This document shows positions 23,436-32,134 of a stretch of DNA of 34,399 nt, piece by piece. Position numbers and translations under genes: made by a program. The stretch's first letter is position 1. Each line of letters begins with the position of its first letter. Under the pieces are notes generated by a model, which was not told the DNA's origin, did not search any database, and was given only the letters and a program-made list of their open reading frames with translations. Origin of the DNA: Rhodothermales bacterium (GTDB lineage Bacteria; Bacteroidota; Rhodothermia; Rhodothermales; JAHQVL01); the NCBI GenBank assembly GCA_034439735.1, contig JAWXAX010000293.1, forward strand, positions 1 through 34,399. Reading direction: 5' to 3'.

Positions 23436-25862
23436 TTAGCCAGCTTCCAGCGCGATAGCGGCGAGGTCGATCAACGCCCCGTGCGCGCCATGACCGTCGC
23501 CGGCCGATCGATGCTGCAGGGAGGACCGGGGGCCGGGGCTTGATTCCGAGACGGGATTCGGCGCGATCCGCACCCGCAACGCCTTGAGGCCGTGGACACC
23601 TTGAAGGTCCTCAAGCTGAACATATTCCACCTCGCCGACCAGGTACCCCGTGGCGAGGAGGTAACGCACATAACGCGCATAATCGACGGCCTCGCCATCC
23701 TGCGAATACACGATCGCCATATACCCGGGCTGAGTGAGGCGCTCACTGGTCCCAAAGATGCGCGCCTTGTCAATCCGCTTCTTGACGATCTCGTAGCGGA
23801 TGTTGTACGCGCCGTCGACATCGAACTGCTTCTCGTCGATCCGGAAGCGGATCGAGAGTGGGAAGTCCTGAACGAGCACAAGATGGGCGATATCGAGCGG
23901 CGCCTTGAGTGTTGGCTTCAACGACGCCATCTCCCATTCCACACCGCACATCAGCATCAACTGCCACAAGCGCAGATTGCGAAGGTACAGCGGGTCATAT
24001 CGACCGTTTTGGTGCAGACTGCCCCCGACGTAGAGGTTGTAGTCGACTCCATCCGTCTTGTACATCTCGAAGTAATGTGGATACATCGCCTGGGCGGCCT
24101 CTTCCTGGCGTTCGATATAGGCTCCGATGGTGTGGTTGATGCGGCTGACGCTATCCTCGTAGTCGCGCCGGCGCCGGTACAAAATGCCCAATTCCGCATC
24201 GAGCGCCTCGCGATAACCCTCGATCTGAACGCGTGAAGAAGGTACGATTCGCTCAAACTCCGCAAACAAAGGCTCTATCTCGCTCCGGAGGAAATGGAGG
24301 ATCGTAACCTCTTCCCCCGAGCGCAACTCGTGTTCGACTTCCGCCAGGTACTGTCCGAGCCGGAAGCGGATCTCTTCCAGGACGGGCATCGGGCGATGCT
24401 GCTGGACCTCCAGAAGCACCTCATCCGCAAGCGTCAACTGTTCGGCAAGGTCCGACTGGATAGCCCGGTTACGCTCGGTAGACGAGCCTCGTATATCCGA
24501 GAGCCCATACAGCGGGTGGACGCCATGAAAAACGATCTCTTCGGCCCGCGCGGTCGCCCCCTCCCGACCGCTGTCGATGTAGTTCTTGGCGGCCTCCCGA
24601 AAGCGCCACTCCACCGTCGGGTGGATCGACGTGTATTGCTCTTTGATGACCGCCTGGATTCGATCTTCCCGTTCTTCCAGGCCACGATGGATGGCGACGC
24701 CGAATAACGCTGTGATCTCGCGCAACTGGGTGCTGGCGCCCATCGGGTCGAGGTGCGTATGGCTCCGGGTACCGAGTTCGAGGATGCCCACCAGACGATC
24801 CTGCGAAAAAAGTGGCGCCAGGACCAATGTGTGATACCCCTGATCGCGCAGGTACTCCTCAAACCCCGTGAGATGCGCCAACTCCTCGAGGCGATCGATT
24901 ACGATCGGCTCCGTTCGGCCATCGGACGCTCTGGCGTAGAAGGACTGTTGCCAGGTGTCACAGGATGGCGGGACGCCGCGTTTAAGCAGCAGGCTCCGGC
25001 CCAATGGATGGATGCTGGTGATCCGGTCGAAGTCTCCCTGTTCGATCAGGATGAGACCGATTTCGATCCCTGGGCAGCGGAGGAGCGAACGAATACGCTG
25101 CTGCACGCGATCGATTTTCTCCGGGGTGGCGAGTGCGTCCTTCTGTAGGAGGTCGTGTTTTAATTCAGACAGCAACTGCCCCTCCGTCACTTCGACGGCG
25201 GAAAAGATGGCGAATCCGTGGAAAGCGAAGTGCGCCGGCGGCAGCGCCTCGAACCACCGGCCTAGATCAAACCGATGGGCCATCAGTCCGTCGATCGTCT
25301 CCCGAGACAATGCCGGGGCCTCTCCGACCACCTTAACAGAGCAAAATTGGGTGTCGAAGTCGAGCTTAAAATAACGGACCAGACCTGTCGCGTCGTCGAT
25401 GACAGGCGCCATGAGCGGGAAGTCGATTTCGGTCGTGATGCCATAGATGGTGCGCATGATATACGCGTACGCCATCATGATCTTGGCCGTCATCATGCGC
25501 TCGAAATCCTCCTGAAACACCCGTTTCAGGTGCCGAAAGAGGTCCAACGATGCAAAGGCCGGCGTCATGTAGAAGCTCTGCAGACCAAACGGCACAATGG
25601 CCGCCGCATGCCAGCGGCCGTTGAGGCCGGGCGGGAAAACAGCCGACATCAGGACGTCGACGGTCTCCTGGTGATCAAGCAGGCGGTCGATATCGTCGAT
25701 GGGCCCGAGCAGCGCGGGTATCTCAGTGGCCGCGTCCGACACCATGCGGGCGATTTGAGCCGCGATGCCCGATTGCTCCTCGGCCTGATGGCGCCAGAAC
25801 GCCAGCAAGGGTTCGAAACTGAGAACGGTCTGGAAGGGAAAAACCCCGGGATGTTCTGACAT
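23436..25862 (-). CDS. Large GAF-domain protein of unknown function
   Basis: Encodes 808 residues from ATG 25862 (GTG 25892 is the alternative). It is soluble, with no signal or membrane segment. The middle part, about residues 250-400, resembles a GAF sensor domain (IRSLLRCPGIEIGLILIEQ, GYHTLVLAPLFSQDRLVGILELG). The N-terminal 240 residues and the C-terminal 380 match nothing I can name; the latter includes helical, charged stretches (RFRLGQYLAEVEHELRSGEE) and a strand-rich end (FPLSIRFRIDEKQFDVDGAYN). No kinase, cyclase, GGDEF or DNA-binding motif is visible, so it may be a ligand-sensing scaffold. The dehydratase gene follows after seven bases. Long proteins of this sort occur in Bacteroidota, but I cannot name a characterised member. 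Confidence 0.7.
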   Translation of the reverse strand: MSEHPGVFPFQTVLSFEPLLAFWRHQAEEQSGIAAQIARMVSDAATEIPALLGPIDDIDRLLDHQETVDVLMSAVFPPGLNGRWHAAAIVPFGLQSFYMTPAFASLDLFRHLKRVFQEDFERMMTAKIMMAYAYIMRTIYGITTEIDFPLMAPVIDDATGLVRYFKLDFDTQFCSVKVVGEAPALSRETIDGLMAHRFDLGRWFEALPPAHFAFHGFAIFSAVEVTEGQLLSELKHDLLQKDALATPEKIDRVQQRIRSLLRCPGIEIGLILIEQGDFDRITSIHPLGRSLLLKRGVPPSCDTWQQSFYARASDGRTEPIVIDRLEELAHLTGFEEYLRDQGYHTLVLAPLFSQDRLVGILELGTRSHTHLDPMGASTQLREITALFGVAIHRGLEEREDRIQAVIKEQYTSIHPTVEWRFREAAKNYIDSGREGATARAEEIVFHGVHPLYGLSDIRGSSTERNRAIQSDLAEQLTLADEVLLEVQQHRPMPVLEEIRFRLGQYLAEVEHELRSGEEVTILHFLRSEIEPLFAEFERIVPSSRVQIEGYREALDAELGILYRRRRDYEDSVSRINHTIGAYIERQEEAAQAMYPHYFEMYKTDGVDYNLYVGGSLHQNGRYDPLYLRNLRLWQLMLMCGVEWEMASLKPTLKAPLDIAHLVLVQDFPLSIRFRIDEKQFDVDGAYNIRYEIVKKRIDKARIFGTSERLTQPGYMAIVYSQDGEAVDYARYVRYLLATGYLVGEVEYVQLEDLQGVHGLKALRVRIAPNPVSESSPGPRSSLQHRSAGDGHGAHGALIDLAAIALEAG

Positions 25863-26616
25863 ACGGCGTGGGCGCTCAGTCGATCGGGACACGGTATCTC
25901 GAACGGCAGTCTACTGGAAAGGATTCGCTATAGGTTGTCGGCGCCGTGGTGCCGGTTACACGGCTTCAGATGCCCCTCCTCTTATCCCGGCGGAATCTTG
26001 CCTGGTTGCAATAACAGATTACGGGATTTTGCGAGCTGACAGGCGACCCGATTTTTGTTATTTTCTGATCGATCAAATGTATTCAATACTTCACCACTTC
26101 ATGTTCGCCTTTACTTCACTGGAACAAAAAGCGCTTCCTTCGCACATGCTTCGCACGATCGTAAGCTTTTTCTTAAACGATCTGCGGCATACCTGTCACA
26201 AATCTGTGCTAATTCAACGATTTTGAGCGAATTGTCCGCATCAACGGTAAGAAGTCAGGAACGTATTTCAGCATACAAGCTTAGGATTGCCAACGGGTTC
26301 ACTGGCCGATGTCGTCCCGATTTCTTAAAGACATTTTCTCATTTCGGAATGGGCCAGGGCGCAACTCTTGCGTAGAACGTTGCGTGCTTCAATAGCACGG
26401 TTCTTTGCAAAACGACATGGTGGATGGCGCACGGGAATAACGGCGTACCCTCGCCCCCCTTTCTATCCACGGTGTGATTAATACCCTTGATCGCCGGCCG
26501 ATGCTGGTAGTATCAGGATTCATCGACACATTAACCCGGAAAAATCCGCGGCCCCGCAGTGGGTAAACGAGGAGTTGGATACGGCGGCGCGGGTGCCCGA
26601 CATACATAGATTGCTT
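25863..26616. other. Long non-coding, locally AT-richer stretch
   Basis: About 750 bases lie between the GAF gene start and the small membrane-protein gene. From about 26000 to 26350 the sequence is clearly richer in A and T than its surroundings. Short open frames here show no coding signature. A CAAATGTA at 26074-26081 reads as TACATTTG on the minus strand, which fits the Bacteroidota -7 box TAnnTTTG, but no matching upstream TTG box was found. It must hold the promoters of both divergent neighbours. No tRNA, insertion sequence or attachment site is recognised. Confidence 0.5.
26074..26081 (-). promoter_or_regulatory. Possible Bacteroidota-type -7 box upstream of the GAF gene
   Basis: TACATTTG on the minus strand matches TAnnTTTG. 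It lies about 210 bases upstream of the GAF gene start. The partner -33 element is not clear, so this is weak evidence. Confidence 0.2.
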
Positions 26617-26826
26617 ATGCACGCTGACATGAAACGCAAGGTGCTTGGCGCCTCAAACGCGTTTGTTGTGCTCACCCTGATGGCTTCGTTGCTCGCGCTG
26701 GTTTTTGGCGTGATCTATGCTTTCAAAATCGGCAACTACATGATTGCCGCGGCCAGCATCGTGACGATGTACCTCATCTTCATGGCGAGCGATGTCGTCT
26801 GCCGGCGTTATCTGCGCCCTGAGTAA
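26617..26826 (+). CDS. Small two-helix membrane protein
   Basis: Encodes 69 residues from ATG 26617, or 65 from ATG 26629; no clear ribosome site decides between them. It has two membrane helices, about residues 14-36 (AFVVLTLMASLLALVFGVIYAF) and 43-62 (MIAAASIVTMYLIFMASDVV), joined by a short KIGN loop, with basic residues at both ends. I do not recognise the family, and no function is offered. It is isolated: a long non-coding stretch lies before it and the multi-hairpin element ending in a T-run begins 19 bases after its stop, so that element may terminate its transcript. Confidence 0.5.
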   Translation: MHADMKRKVLGASNAFVVLTLMASLLALVFGVIYAFKIGNYMIAAASIVTMYLIFMASDVVCRRYLRPE

Positions 26827-26844
26827 CGTAACTTTTTACTACCC

Positions 26845-27044
26845 GGTAGACTTCTTCAGCACCGGCGCTCCGTAAAGCGCCGTGATCAAGGCCGGCGCCC
26901 CGTAAGGCGTCGCTTAAGGCCCGGCGCTCCGTAAAGCGCCATGATCGCAAGGCCCCGTAAGGCAGCGCGATCTGGCCCGGCGCCCCGTAAGGCGCTGTGA
27001 TCAGCCCGCCGCAATCGGGCCGCTGAAGAAGTCTACCTTTTTTT
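26845..27044 (+). ncRNA. Multi-hairpin element with 16-bp closing stem and T-run
   Basis: A perfect 16-base inverted repeat (26845-26860 with 27022-27037, beginning GGTAGACTTC) encloses about 160 bases and is followed by seven T residues (27038-27044). Inside are five tandem, imperfect units at 26862-26891, 26892-26920, 26921-26952, 26953-26975 and 26976-27006, each with a core CCGTAAAG or CCGTAAGG. Most fold as a GGCGCY/RGCGCC stem with a CCGTAA-type loop, and base changes in one arm are matched by changes in the other. The whole would form a branched RNA ending like an intrinsic terminator. It lies between convergent genes. It may be a terminator, a structured RNA or a small mobile repeat. 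Confidence 0.65.
26862..27006 (+). repeat. Five tandem degenerate hairpin repeats
   Basis: Units of about 23 to 32 bases share the core GGCGCYCCGTAARGCGCC. Units 1, 2, 3 and 5 carry CCGGCGC at the front; unit 4 is truncated. The stem pairs T with A in units 1 and 3 and C with G in units 2 and 5, so the pairing is conserved although the bases differ. Confidence 0.75.
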
Positions 27045-27085
27045 ATGGACTTTTGGGGGCGCGGTGGGATTCTGTTAGTGGGCCT

Positions 27086-27979
27086 CTACTCAAAAAACGG
27101 AAACAGCCGTTTCAGCTCTTCGCGGGAAGGCTGACTGCCGTATTCGGACATTTCGAAGGCTTCCGCGTACTTAAACGACTGGCCACGCTCCGCACCGTAA
27201 TAGTCGATCAACAGAGCCCGATATTGATCGGCTACCGAAGCATCACGCTCCTGGAATTTCTCCGCGATGTAGGCGACACGGCCGGCTTCATCCACCGGCA
27301 CTTCTACATCGTACCCGTCGAGCCAGGCGTTCCACTCTGAAAACTGCGACCGCAGCGCCGCCATACACGCGTACTTCGGTCCGCTTTGGGCATCGATTCC
27401 AACGATGATGGTTGGCTCAAAGGGATTCGGCTTCTGAAACCGGTCCGCGTAATACAGGAAGACCGGATTCTTCGTGACCCGTGGTGTCGTGGGGGTGAAG
27501 TTGGGGACGGTGACCATGAATGAGGCGTCCTGCACGAGGATCGCCGTGTAGCGGTGGTCCGGGTGATAATCGTTCGAACGCGGGGCGAGTACGATATCCG
27601 CCTGCCATTCACGGATAAGGCGGGCGATGGTTTTACGGTTTTCCAGCGTCGGCATCAGCTCTCCGTCGTGGTTGTCCAGCACTTCGGTTTCAATGCCCAG
27701 CAGGCGCCCGCATTCTTGCGCCTCGGCCTCCCGCCGGCGCGCGAGCGGCCCACCCGAAATCTCGTGGTGACCAATATCGCCATTGGTCACGGAGACGAAC
27801 TTCACCTTGTGCCCCTGCTCCACCCACATACGGGCGACGCCGGAAGCCTTGATCTCGCAGTCGTCCGGGTGGGCGCCGAAGGCGATGATGCGCAGTACGC
27901 CGTTTTCGTCTTGCGCGGCGGCAAGAGGAACGAACAGGCAACCCAACAGCACACTTACTACAATCGAGGACAATTTCAT
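27086..27979 (-). CDS. Secreted PIG-L/LmbE-family deacetylase
   Basis: Encodes 297 residues from ATG 27979, with GGAGGAATT about ten bases upstream. A Sec signal peptide ends in PLAAAQ at about residue 23. The zinc-binding motif AHPDDCE is at 36-42 (His37, Asp39, Asp40), and the second histidine motif HPDH is at 139-142, as in N-acetylglucosaminyl-phosphatidylinositol and mycothiol-type deacetylases. The family removes acetyl groups from amino sugars; the export signal suggests an extracytoplasmic glycan or glycoside substrate, which is not known. It lies downstream of a terminator and is the last gene of the minus-strand run. Related enzymes act on N-acetyl sugars in other bacteria. Confidence 0.9.
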   Translation of the reverse strand: MKLSSIVVSVLLGCLFVPLAAAQDENGVLRIIAFGAHPDDCEIKASGVARMWVEQGHKVKFVSVTNGDIGHHEISGGPLARRREAEAQECGRLLGIETEVLDNHDGELMPTLENRKTIARLIREWQADIVLAPRSNDYHPDHRYTAILVQDASFMVTVPNFTPTTPRVTKNPVFLYYADRFQKPNPFEPTIIVGIDAQSGPKYACMAALRSQFSEWNAWLDGYDVEVPVDEAGRVAYIAEKFQERDASVADQYRALLIDYYGAERGQSFKYAEAFEMSEYGSQPSREELKRLFPFFE

Positions 27980-28048
27980 GGGAATTCCTCCTGGTTAAAC
28001 AGTTGTCATGGGAATCTAGGGGGAGATCAGGAAAACCGCCACGCCTGG

Positions 28049-28092
28049 AAAAAAAAGCCCTTGACTCCGGTCAGGAACCGACATCGAGGGCT
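28049..28092 (-). terminator. Intrinsic terminator after the PHP gene
   Basis: On the minus strand a stem AGCCCTCGA with TCAAGGGCT (one mismatch) is followed by eight T residues (28049-28056 read as A on the plus strand). It lies 18 bases past the PHP gene stop and upstream of the PIG-L gene, so PIG-L needs its own promoter. Confidence 0.85.
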
Positions 28093-28110
28093 ACTGGCCG
28101 AGTAGATTTC

Positions 28111-29217
28111 TTACCGTGTGGCAAACGCCCAGGTAACCCGCGGGTGCGTCCGCGGCGCCGTCACAGCGTTCATGACATCGAACACGAGTTCGACCCTATC
28201 GAGCCGGCCCAGCGTCTTCACGAACACTTTCGTGGTGCTCTGCGGCTCGACGAGCACGAGGTCGGCGTGTTCGTGCAACGAATAGGACGAAGCATTCAGC
28301 AGTACAAAAGGGCTGCTGCTGACGTTTTCCACCTCTACTTCCAGAACGGACTCCTCGTCATCGCCATAGCCGAGACTCCGCATCTGGAGAGAGGCCGCCA
28401 CCAACGGCGTCAGGTGCTGCTCGCGACCGACGAGTATGTCACGGTGAAACACTACCGTTCGACGATCCATCAGGGCCTCCTTGATCGCTTCCGGACTGCG
28501 CTCGCGGGCCATAACCAGCGTGATCGGGCGGTGGCTGTGGGGAACGTTGTAGTCCCAGTCGATGAGCCCGTGGATATCCGACGTTCCCATGATGGTGAGG
28601 TTGTTGTCCAGGGCGATTTGCAGGGCTTCGTCGGAAAACGTGTGTTCGTTTACGACTTCGATGCCATGCAGCAACCCTTCACTCAGAAACTGGCGGTGGA
28701 GGCCATCCAGGCGCGCCACGCCGTCGGCGCGTTGTGCAACCCAGTTGGGATGATTCCAGAAGACAAAGGCGCCCTGCCGGTTCGCCTCCCGAAAAACGGT
28801 GAGCGGATCGTCCGTCAACAGCTTATTAGCGTCGGTAATAAAGATGGCATTCGTGTGTCCAGGCGGCATCTCACGCGTGATTTCCGAGCCGTGAATGAGT
28901 ATGAGGTTGCTGTTCTCGGCCGCCTCTTGCGCAATTACGAGCGATCGATTCCGATCGGGATGAGGGATGTCCTCCTGGTGGGGCTGGTATTCCAGATGCT
29001 CGGTCAGCGAGATGGCGTCGAGTTCGTCTCGGAGGGCCTCCTCAACCCGGATGTCCGGCCAGACCCTGCCGTCGGAGAATACCGTATGCTGGTGGAAGTC
29101 GGTCTTAAGGGTCTGGTACCCCGGCACGTTCGGAAATACGAGAGCGCGCCCGTGCTGGCCGGCGGCCGGCAACGACAGGGCGATCCCGAGGGCGAGTGAA
29201 ATAACAAGCGCTTTCAT
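28111..29217 (-). CDS. Exported PHP-domain phosphoesterase
   Basis: Encodes 368 residues from ATG 29217 (the frame is open further to 29268). A Sec signal peptide ends in PAAGQ at about residue 21. PHP metal motifs are clear: DFHQHTVFSDG (His42 and His44), LTEHLEYQ, HGSEIT, FWNHPNW and GTSDIHGL. PHP enzymes are metal-dependent phosphoesterases; an exported member implies a substrate outside the cytoplasm. About 100 residues after the PHP core form a strand-rich C-terminal domain (VLEVEVENVSSSPFVLLN, KVFVKTLGRLDRVELVF). It lies between the PIG-L gene and the Tat-exported oxidoreductase, each separated by a terminator. The substrate is unknown. Confidence 0.87.
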   Translation of the reverse strand: MKALVISLALGIALSLPAAGQHGRALVFPNVPGYQTLKTDFHQHTVFSDGRVWPDIRVEEALRDELDAISLTEHLEYQPHQEDIPHPDRNRSLVIAQEAAENSNLILIHGSEITREMPPGHTNAIFITDANKLLTDDPLTVFREANRQGAFVFWNHPNWVAQRADGVARLDGLHRQFLSEGLLHGIEVVNEHTFSDEALQIALDNNLTIMGTSDIHGLIDWDYNVPHSHRPITLVMARERSPEAIKEALMDRRTVVFHRDILVGREQHLTPLVAASLQMRSLGYGDDEESVLEVEVENVSSSPFVLLNASSYSLHEHADLVLVEPQSTTKVFVKTLGRLDRVELVFDVMNAVTAPRTHPRVTWAFATR

Positions 29218-29290
29218 GAGACAATGGATGGATGAATAGGGTGGGACTCCCGGCAAGCCTATGCCCACCGGATCACCAAACGATAAACGA

Positions 29291-29320
29291 AAGAGGCGCG
29301 CCCAACCCGACGCGCCTCTT
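29291..29320 (-). terminator. Intrinsic terminator after the oxidoreductase gene
   Basis: A perfect 10-bp stem (29291-29300 with 29311-29320) with a ten-base loop is followed on the minus strand by TTCGTTT. It is about 97 bases past the stop of the Gfo/Idh/MocA gene. Confidence 0.75.
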
Positions 29321-29350
29321 CGTGACTGACGTTGTGCATCGTCCGAGGAC

Positions 29351-29370
29351 GGACACGATACATCGTGTCC
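29351..29370. repeat. REP-like palindrome
   Basis: GGACACGAT and ATCGTGTCC are perfect 9-base arms around a two-base centre. The sequence looks like a dispersed palindromic repeat and sits between the oxidoreductase stop and its terminator hairpin. Confidence 0.5.
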
Positions 29371-29416
29371 CTACGGTTCGTGATGGCGACATCCCTGAAC
29401 CTGTAACCTGGAACCC

Positions 29417-30799
29417 CTACAACTCCCAGCCCTTCCGGTATTCCCGGTGCAGGTACTGGTCGGCGTCGGGCGCGTTCGTGAACTTGCCATTCGCCGCGTC
29501 CCAGAAGAGCTTGCGACCGTAGCCGGCGCGCAGCGCCACCACGCCCAACAGCATGGTCTCGGTGAGCGGACCGCTGTACGAGAACGGACAATTCGCCTCG
29601 CCGATGCCCATACACGCATTGGCCCAGTTCATCTCGTGGCTGACCGCGATGCGCGGCAACGTCTGCGGGATGCTCATGACATCCATCGCCGGACCCTTTG
29701 TGAAGATGCGCGGATTATGACCGTACGTGTCGTACACGATGACGCCTTTGTCGCCGATCAGCATGGCGCCGCCGCCCGGGTTGACTTCCGCGTCGGCCGG
29801 CATCTCCGGTGGCCGGCGCGGCAGCAGTCCGCCGTCATACCAGGTCATCTTGACCGGCGTGCGCCCGCCACGAGCGAATTCGTAATGGACAAGGGTCGAA
29901 AGCGGATACGACGCCTTATCCTCCCCGCCCCAGGGCGAGCCGGCGGCCTCCACCGATGTCGGCGCATCGAGGTCGAGCGCCCAGTACGCGTGGTCAATCA
30001 GGTGGGCGCCCATGTCGCCCAGGGCGCCCGTGCCCCAGTCGGCCCAGCCGCGCCATGAGAAGGGCGTGTAGGCCGGATGGTATGGTACCGCGGGCGCCGG
30101 CCCGAGAAACAGGTCCCAGGCGAGCGTCTTAGGCGCCGATTCGCCCTTCTCCGGGCGAGCCATGCCCTGCGGCCAGATCGGTCGATTCGTCCAGACATGG
30201 ACTTCGCTTACGGTGCCGATGGCGCCGGCCCAGATCCATTCCAGCATTTTCCGACCGTCGTCGTGCGAGTGCCCCTGGTTGCCCATCTGGGTTACGACGC
30301 CGGTCTCGGCCGCTACCTGGCGGAGCACCCGTGCTTCATGGACGGTGTACGTGAGGGGTTTCTGGACGTACACGTGTTTGCCCATTTTCATGGCCATGAC
30401 GGCCGCCGGCGCATGGGTGTGGTCCGGCGTGGCGATGACGACGCCCTCGATGTCCTTCTGCTTATCGAGCATCTCGCGGAAGTCCTTGTACCGCTTTGCT
30501 TTGTCGTAGGCGGCCTTGAGCGCGACGCGATCCTCGCGCGGCTTGCCTTCCCGGTCGACGAACGAGGCCTCGACGCTCCTGTCATCCACATCGCAGATGG
30601 CGACGATATTCTGGCTGACCAGGTTGTTCATGTTGGACGCCCCCATCCCGCCGGCGCCGATAGACGCCACGTTGAGCATATCGGATGGGGCCAGGAAACC
30701 GGGGCCGCCGAGAACATGCCGGGGGACAATCAGGGCGCCAAACGCCGCTGCGGCGCTTTGCCCCATAAAGGTGCGTCGATTGATACCAGTGTGCTTCAT
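29417..30799 (-). CDS. Tat-exported Gfo/Idh/MocA-family oxidoreductase
   Basis: Encodes 460 residues from ATG 30799 (an upstream ATG at 30817 is possible). The N-terminus has a twin-arginine signal, [20 protein letters not shown] (Arg8-Arg9), implying export after folding with cofactor. The nucleotide-binding motif [14 protein letters not shown] follows, and then the family's [31 protein letters not shown]-type segment, where a Lys-Pro pair precedes the substrate site. The C-terminal domain contains the [21 protein letters not shown] pattern shared by exported members of this family in Bacteroidota and Planctomycetota. They use tightly bound NAD(P) to act on sugars. It ends 89 bases after the SDR gene and is probably co-transcribed with it. 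Confidence 0.9.
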   Translation of the reverse strand: MKHTGINRRTFMGQSAAAAFGALIVPRHVLGGPGFLAPSDMLNVASIGAGGMGASNMNNLVSQNIVAICDVDDRSVEASFVDREGKPREDRVALKAAYDKAKRYKDFREMLDKQKDIEGVVIATPDHTHAPAAVMAMKMGKHVYVQKPLTYTVHEARVLRQVAAETGVVTQMGNQGHSHDDGRKMLEWIWAGAIGTVSEVHVWTNRPIWPQGMARPEKGESAPKTLAWDLFLGPAPAVPYHPAYTPFSWRGWADWGTGALGDMGAHLIDHAYWALDLDAPTSVEAAGSPWGGEDKASYPLSTLVHYEFARGGRTPVKMTWYDGGLLPRRPPEMPADAEVNPGGGAMLIGDKGVIVYDTYGHNPRIFTKGPAMDVMSIPQTLPRIAVSHEMNWANACMGIGEANCPFSYSGPLTETMLLGVVALRAGYGRKLFWDAANGKFTNAPDADQYLHREYRKGWEL

Positions 30800-30888
30800 G
30801 ACCGTTCGGTTGTGCATAAACGTGATAGCCGGTATAGACACCAGCCGGAATCCTCTTCCGTCTAGCTTAGCCCTTTTTGCGGCGAATA

Positions 30889-31734
30889 TCAATATGCCGC
30901 TTCCTCATCAAGTGGGTAGGTACCGGCCTCACCCGGCGCCGGCCAGTTCACGCCCCCCCCACCCGGCACCGACTGGTCAAAGTGCACCAGCGACCCGGTC
31001 ATCAGTCCCGATTCGGCCGACGCCATCCACGCGATGGCGCGCGCCGCCTCCTCGGGCTGGATGAGCCGGCCAAAAGGCAACCGCTCAGAGGCTTGCTCGC
31101 GCCAGTCGTCCCCTCGTTGATCCACCTCACGCTGGATCACGTCCTCGACCGGCGTATCCGTCCACCCCAGCAACAGCGCATTCACGCGGATGCGATGGCG
31201 CATCACCGCGTACGCCACATTTTTCGTAAACACCGACAGCGCTCCCTTCGAAGCCGCGTACGGGCATAACGTGGGCAATCCGCCCGTGGACACCACGCTC
31301 GAGACGTTGACGATGGCCCCTTCGATCCGCTGTTCGACCATCCGGTTCACGCAGGCCTGCGTAAGGATAAACGGTGCGCGCACATTGACGGCCATCAGCC
31401 GATCCCACAACGCCACTGACGTATCGTAGATGCTGCCGCGCGTCGACAGCCCCGCGGCATTCACGAGGACGTGCACGGCGCCGAACCGGTCGTACGCGAC
31501 CTCGACGATGCGTCGACACGCCTCGACGCTTTCGAGGTCGCCATCGACAAAAAGGGTAGGGCATCCGCCGGCGTTCAGCGTCCGGGCCACCAGCGCACCA
31601 CGCTCCGCCTGCCGATCCGTCACAAGCAGCCCCGACGCGCCACGCGCCGCAAATACACGGGCGACCGCTTCGCCGACACCACTCGCCGCCCCGGTTACCA
31701 GAGCTACTTTTCCTTCAAAATCTGTCAGATGCAT
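30889..31734 (-). CDS. Short-chain dehydrogenase/reductase
   Basis: Encodes 281 residues from ATG 31734; upstream extension to 31905 has no homology. The classical SDR marks are present: cofactor motif [16 protein letters not shown] at 10-25, NAAG at 92-95, and the catalytic Ser with YAASK (Tyr159, Lys163). An Asp at about residue 40 (LVTDRQAE) after the second strand favours NAD over NADP. It oxidises or reduces an alcohol/carbonyl pair in the cytoplasm. Its C-terminus is longer and more glycine- and proline-rich ([20 protein letters not shown]) than in typical members. It is the first gene of the minus-strand run and is divergent from the G8 protein. Substrate unknown. Confidence 0.92.
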   Translation of the reverse strand: MHLTDFEGKVALVTGAASGVGEAVARVFAARGASGLLVTDRQAERGALVARTLNAGGCPTLFVDGDLESVEACRRIVEVAYDRFGAVHVLVNAAGLSTRGSIYDTSVALWDRLMAVNVRAPFILTQACVNRMVEQRIEGAIVNVSSVVSTGGLPTLCPYAASKGALSVFTKNVAYAVMRHRIRVNALLLGWTDTPVEDVIQREVDQRGDDWREQASERLPFGRLIQPEEAARAIAWMASAESGLMTGSLVHFDQSVPGGGGVNWPAPGEAGTYPLDEEAAY

Positions 31735-32134
31735 CGTCGTCACCGAGTGGTATGTGTTTTCGATCACGGCGTGAATATAGATCCCGACTCTCTGGCTTGC
31801 GAGCTGACTGGCACGACCGATATCTGTGAAATACCACCCGGACGGAACCGGGGCTCGCGGCGGGGTGTCCTCAAAGAGAAACCGCGTACGTACACGATCC
31901 GACACACACCTCGTCGTTTACGCACGCCCCGTTTTGCGCCCCCCTCCCCCTACGATGGCCTGGAAATGCCTGTTCGTGCGAGCGATCGGCCCAGGTACTA
32001 TCACCGAAGGGTTCGTGGGTCGCTTTTTGCTAAAGGCACCTCACCCCCCGGCCGTCTTTCCTCTGGGCAGTATCTATGCCCGCGCCTCCGGCCAAGCGCC
32101 GCGCGCTGTGTATCCTCTTTTTTGATCTACGACT
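31735..32134. other. Divergent intergenic region
   Basis: These 400 bases separate the SDR (minus) and G8-domain (plus) gene starts and must hold both promoters. Open frames across it are low-complexity and carry no motif. A CTTTTTTTGATC tract lies just before the G8 gene start. I see no repeat, hairpin or operator. Confidence 0.4.

Noticed and set aside
26029-26375. Small open frames in the AT-rich stretch
   Set aside because: No ribosome sites, no hydrophobic or domain pattern, and two frames overlap each other.
26862-27006. CRISPR array
   Set aside because: The units are of different length and directly adjacent, with no unique spacers, and no cas gene is nearby.
29395-29413. Copy of the hisH-type repeat (GAACCTGTAACCTGGAACC)
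   Set aside because: Only a loose similarity in repeated ACCTG words; there is no matching arm nearby.
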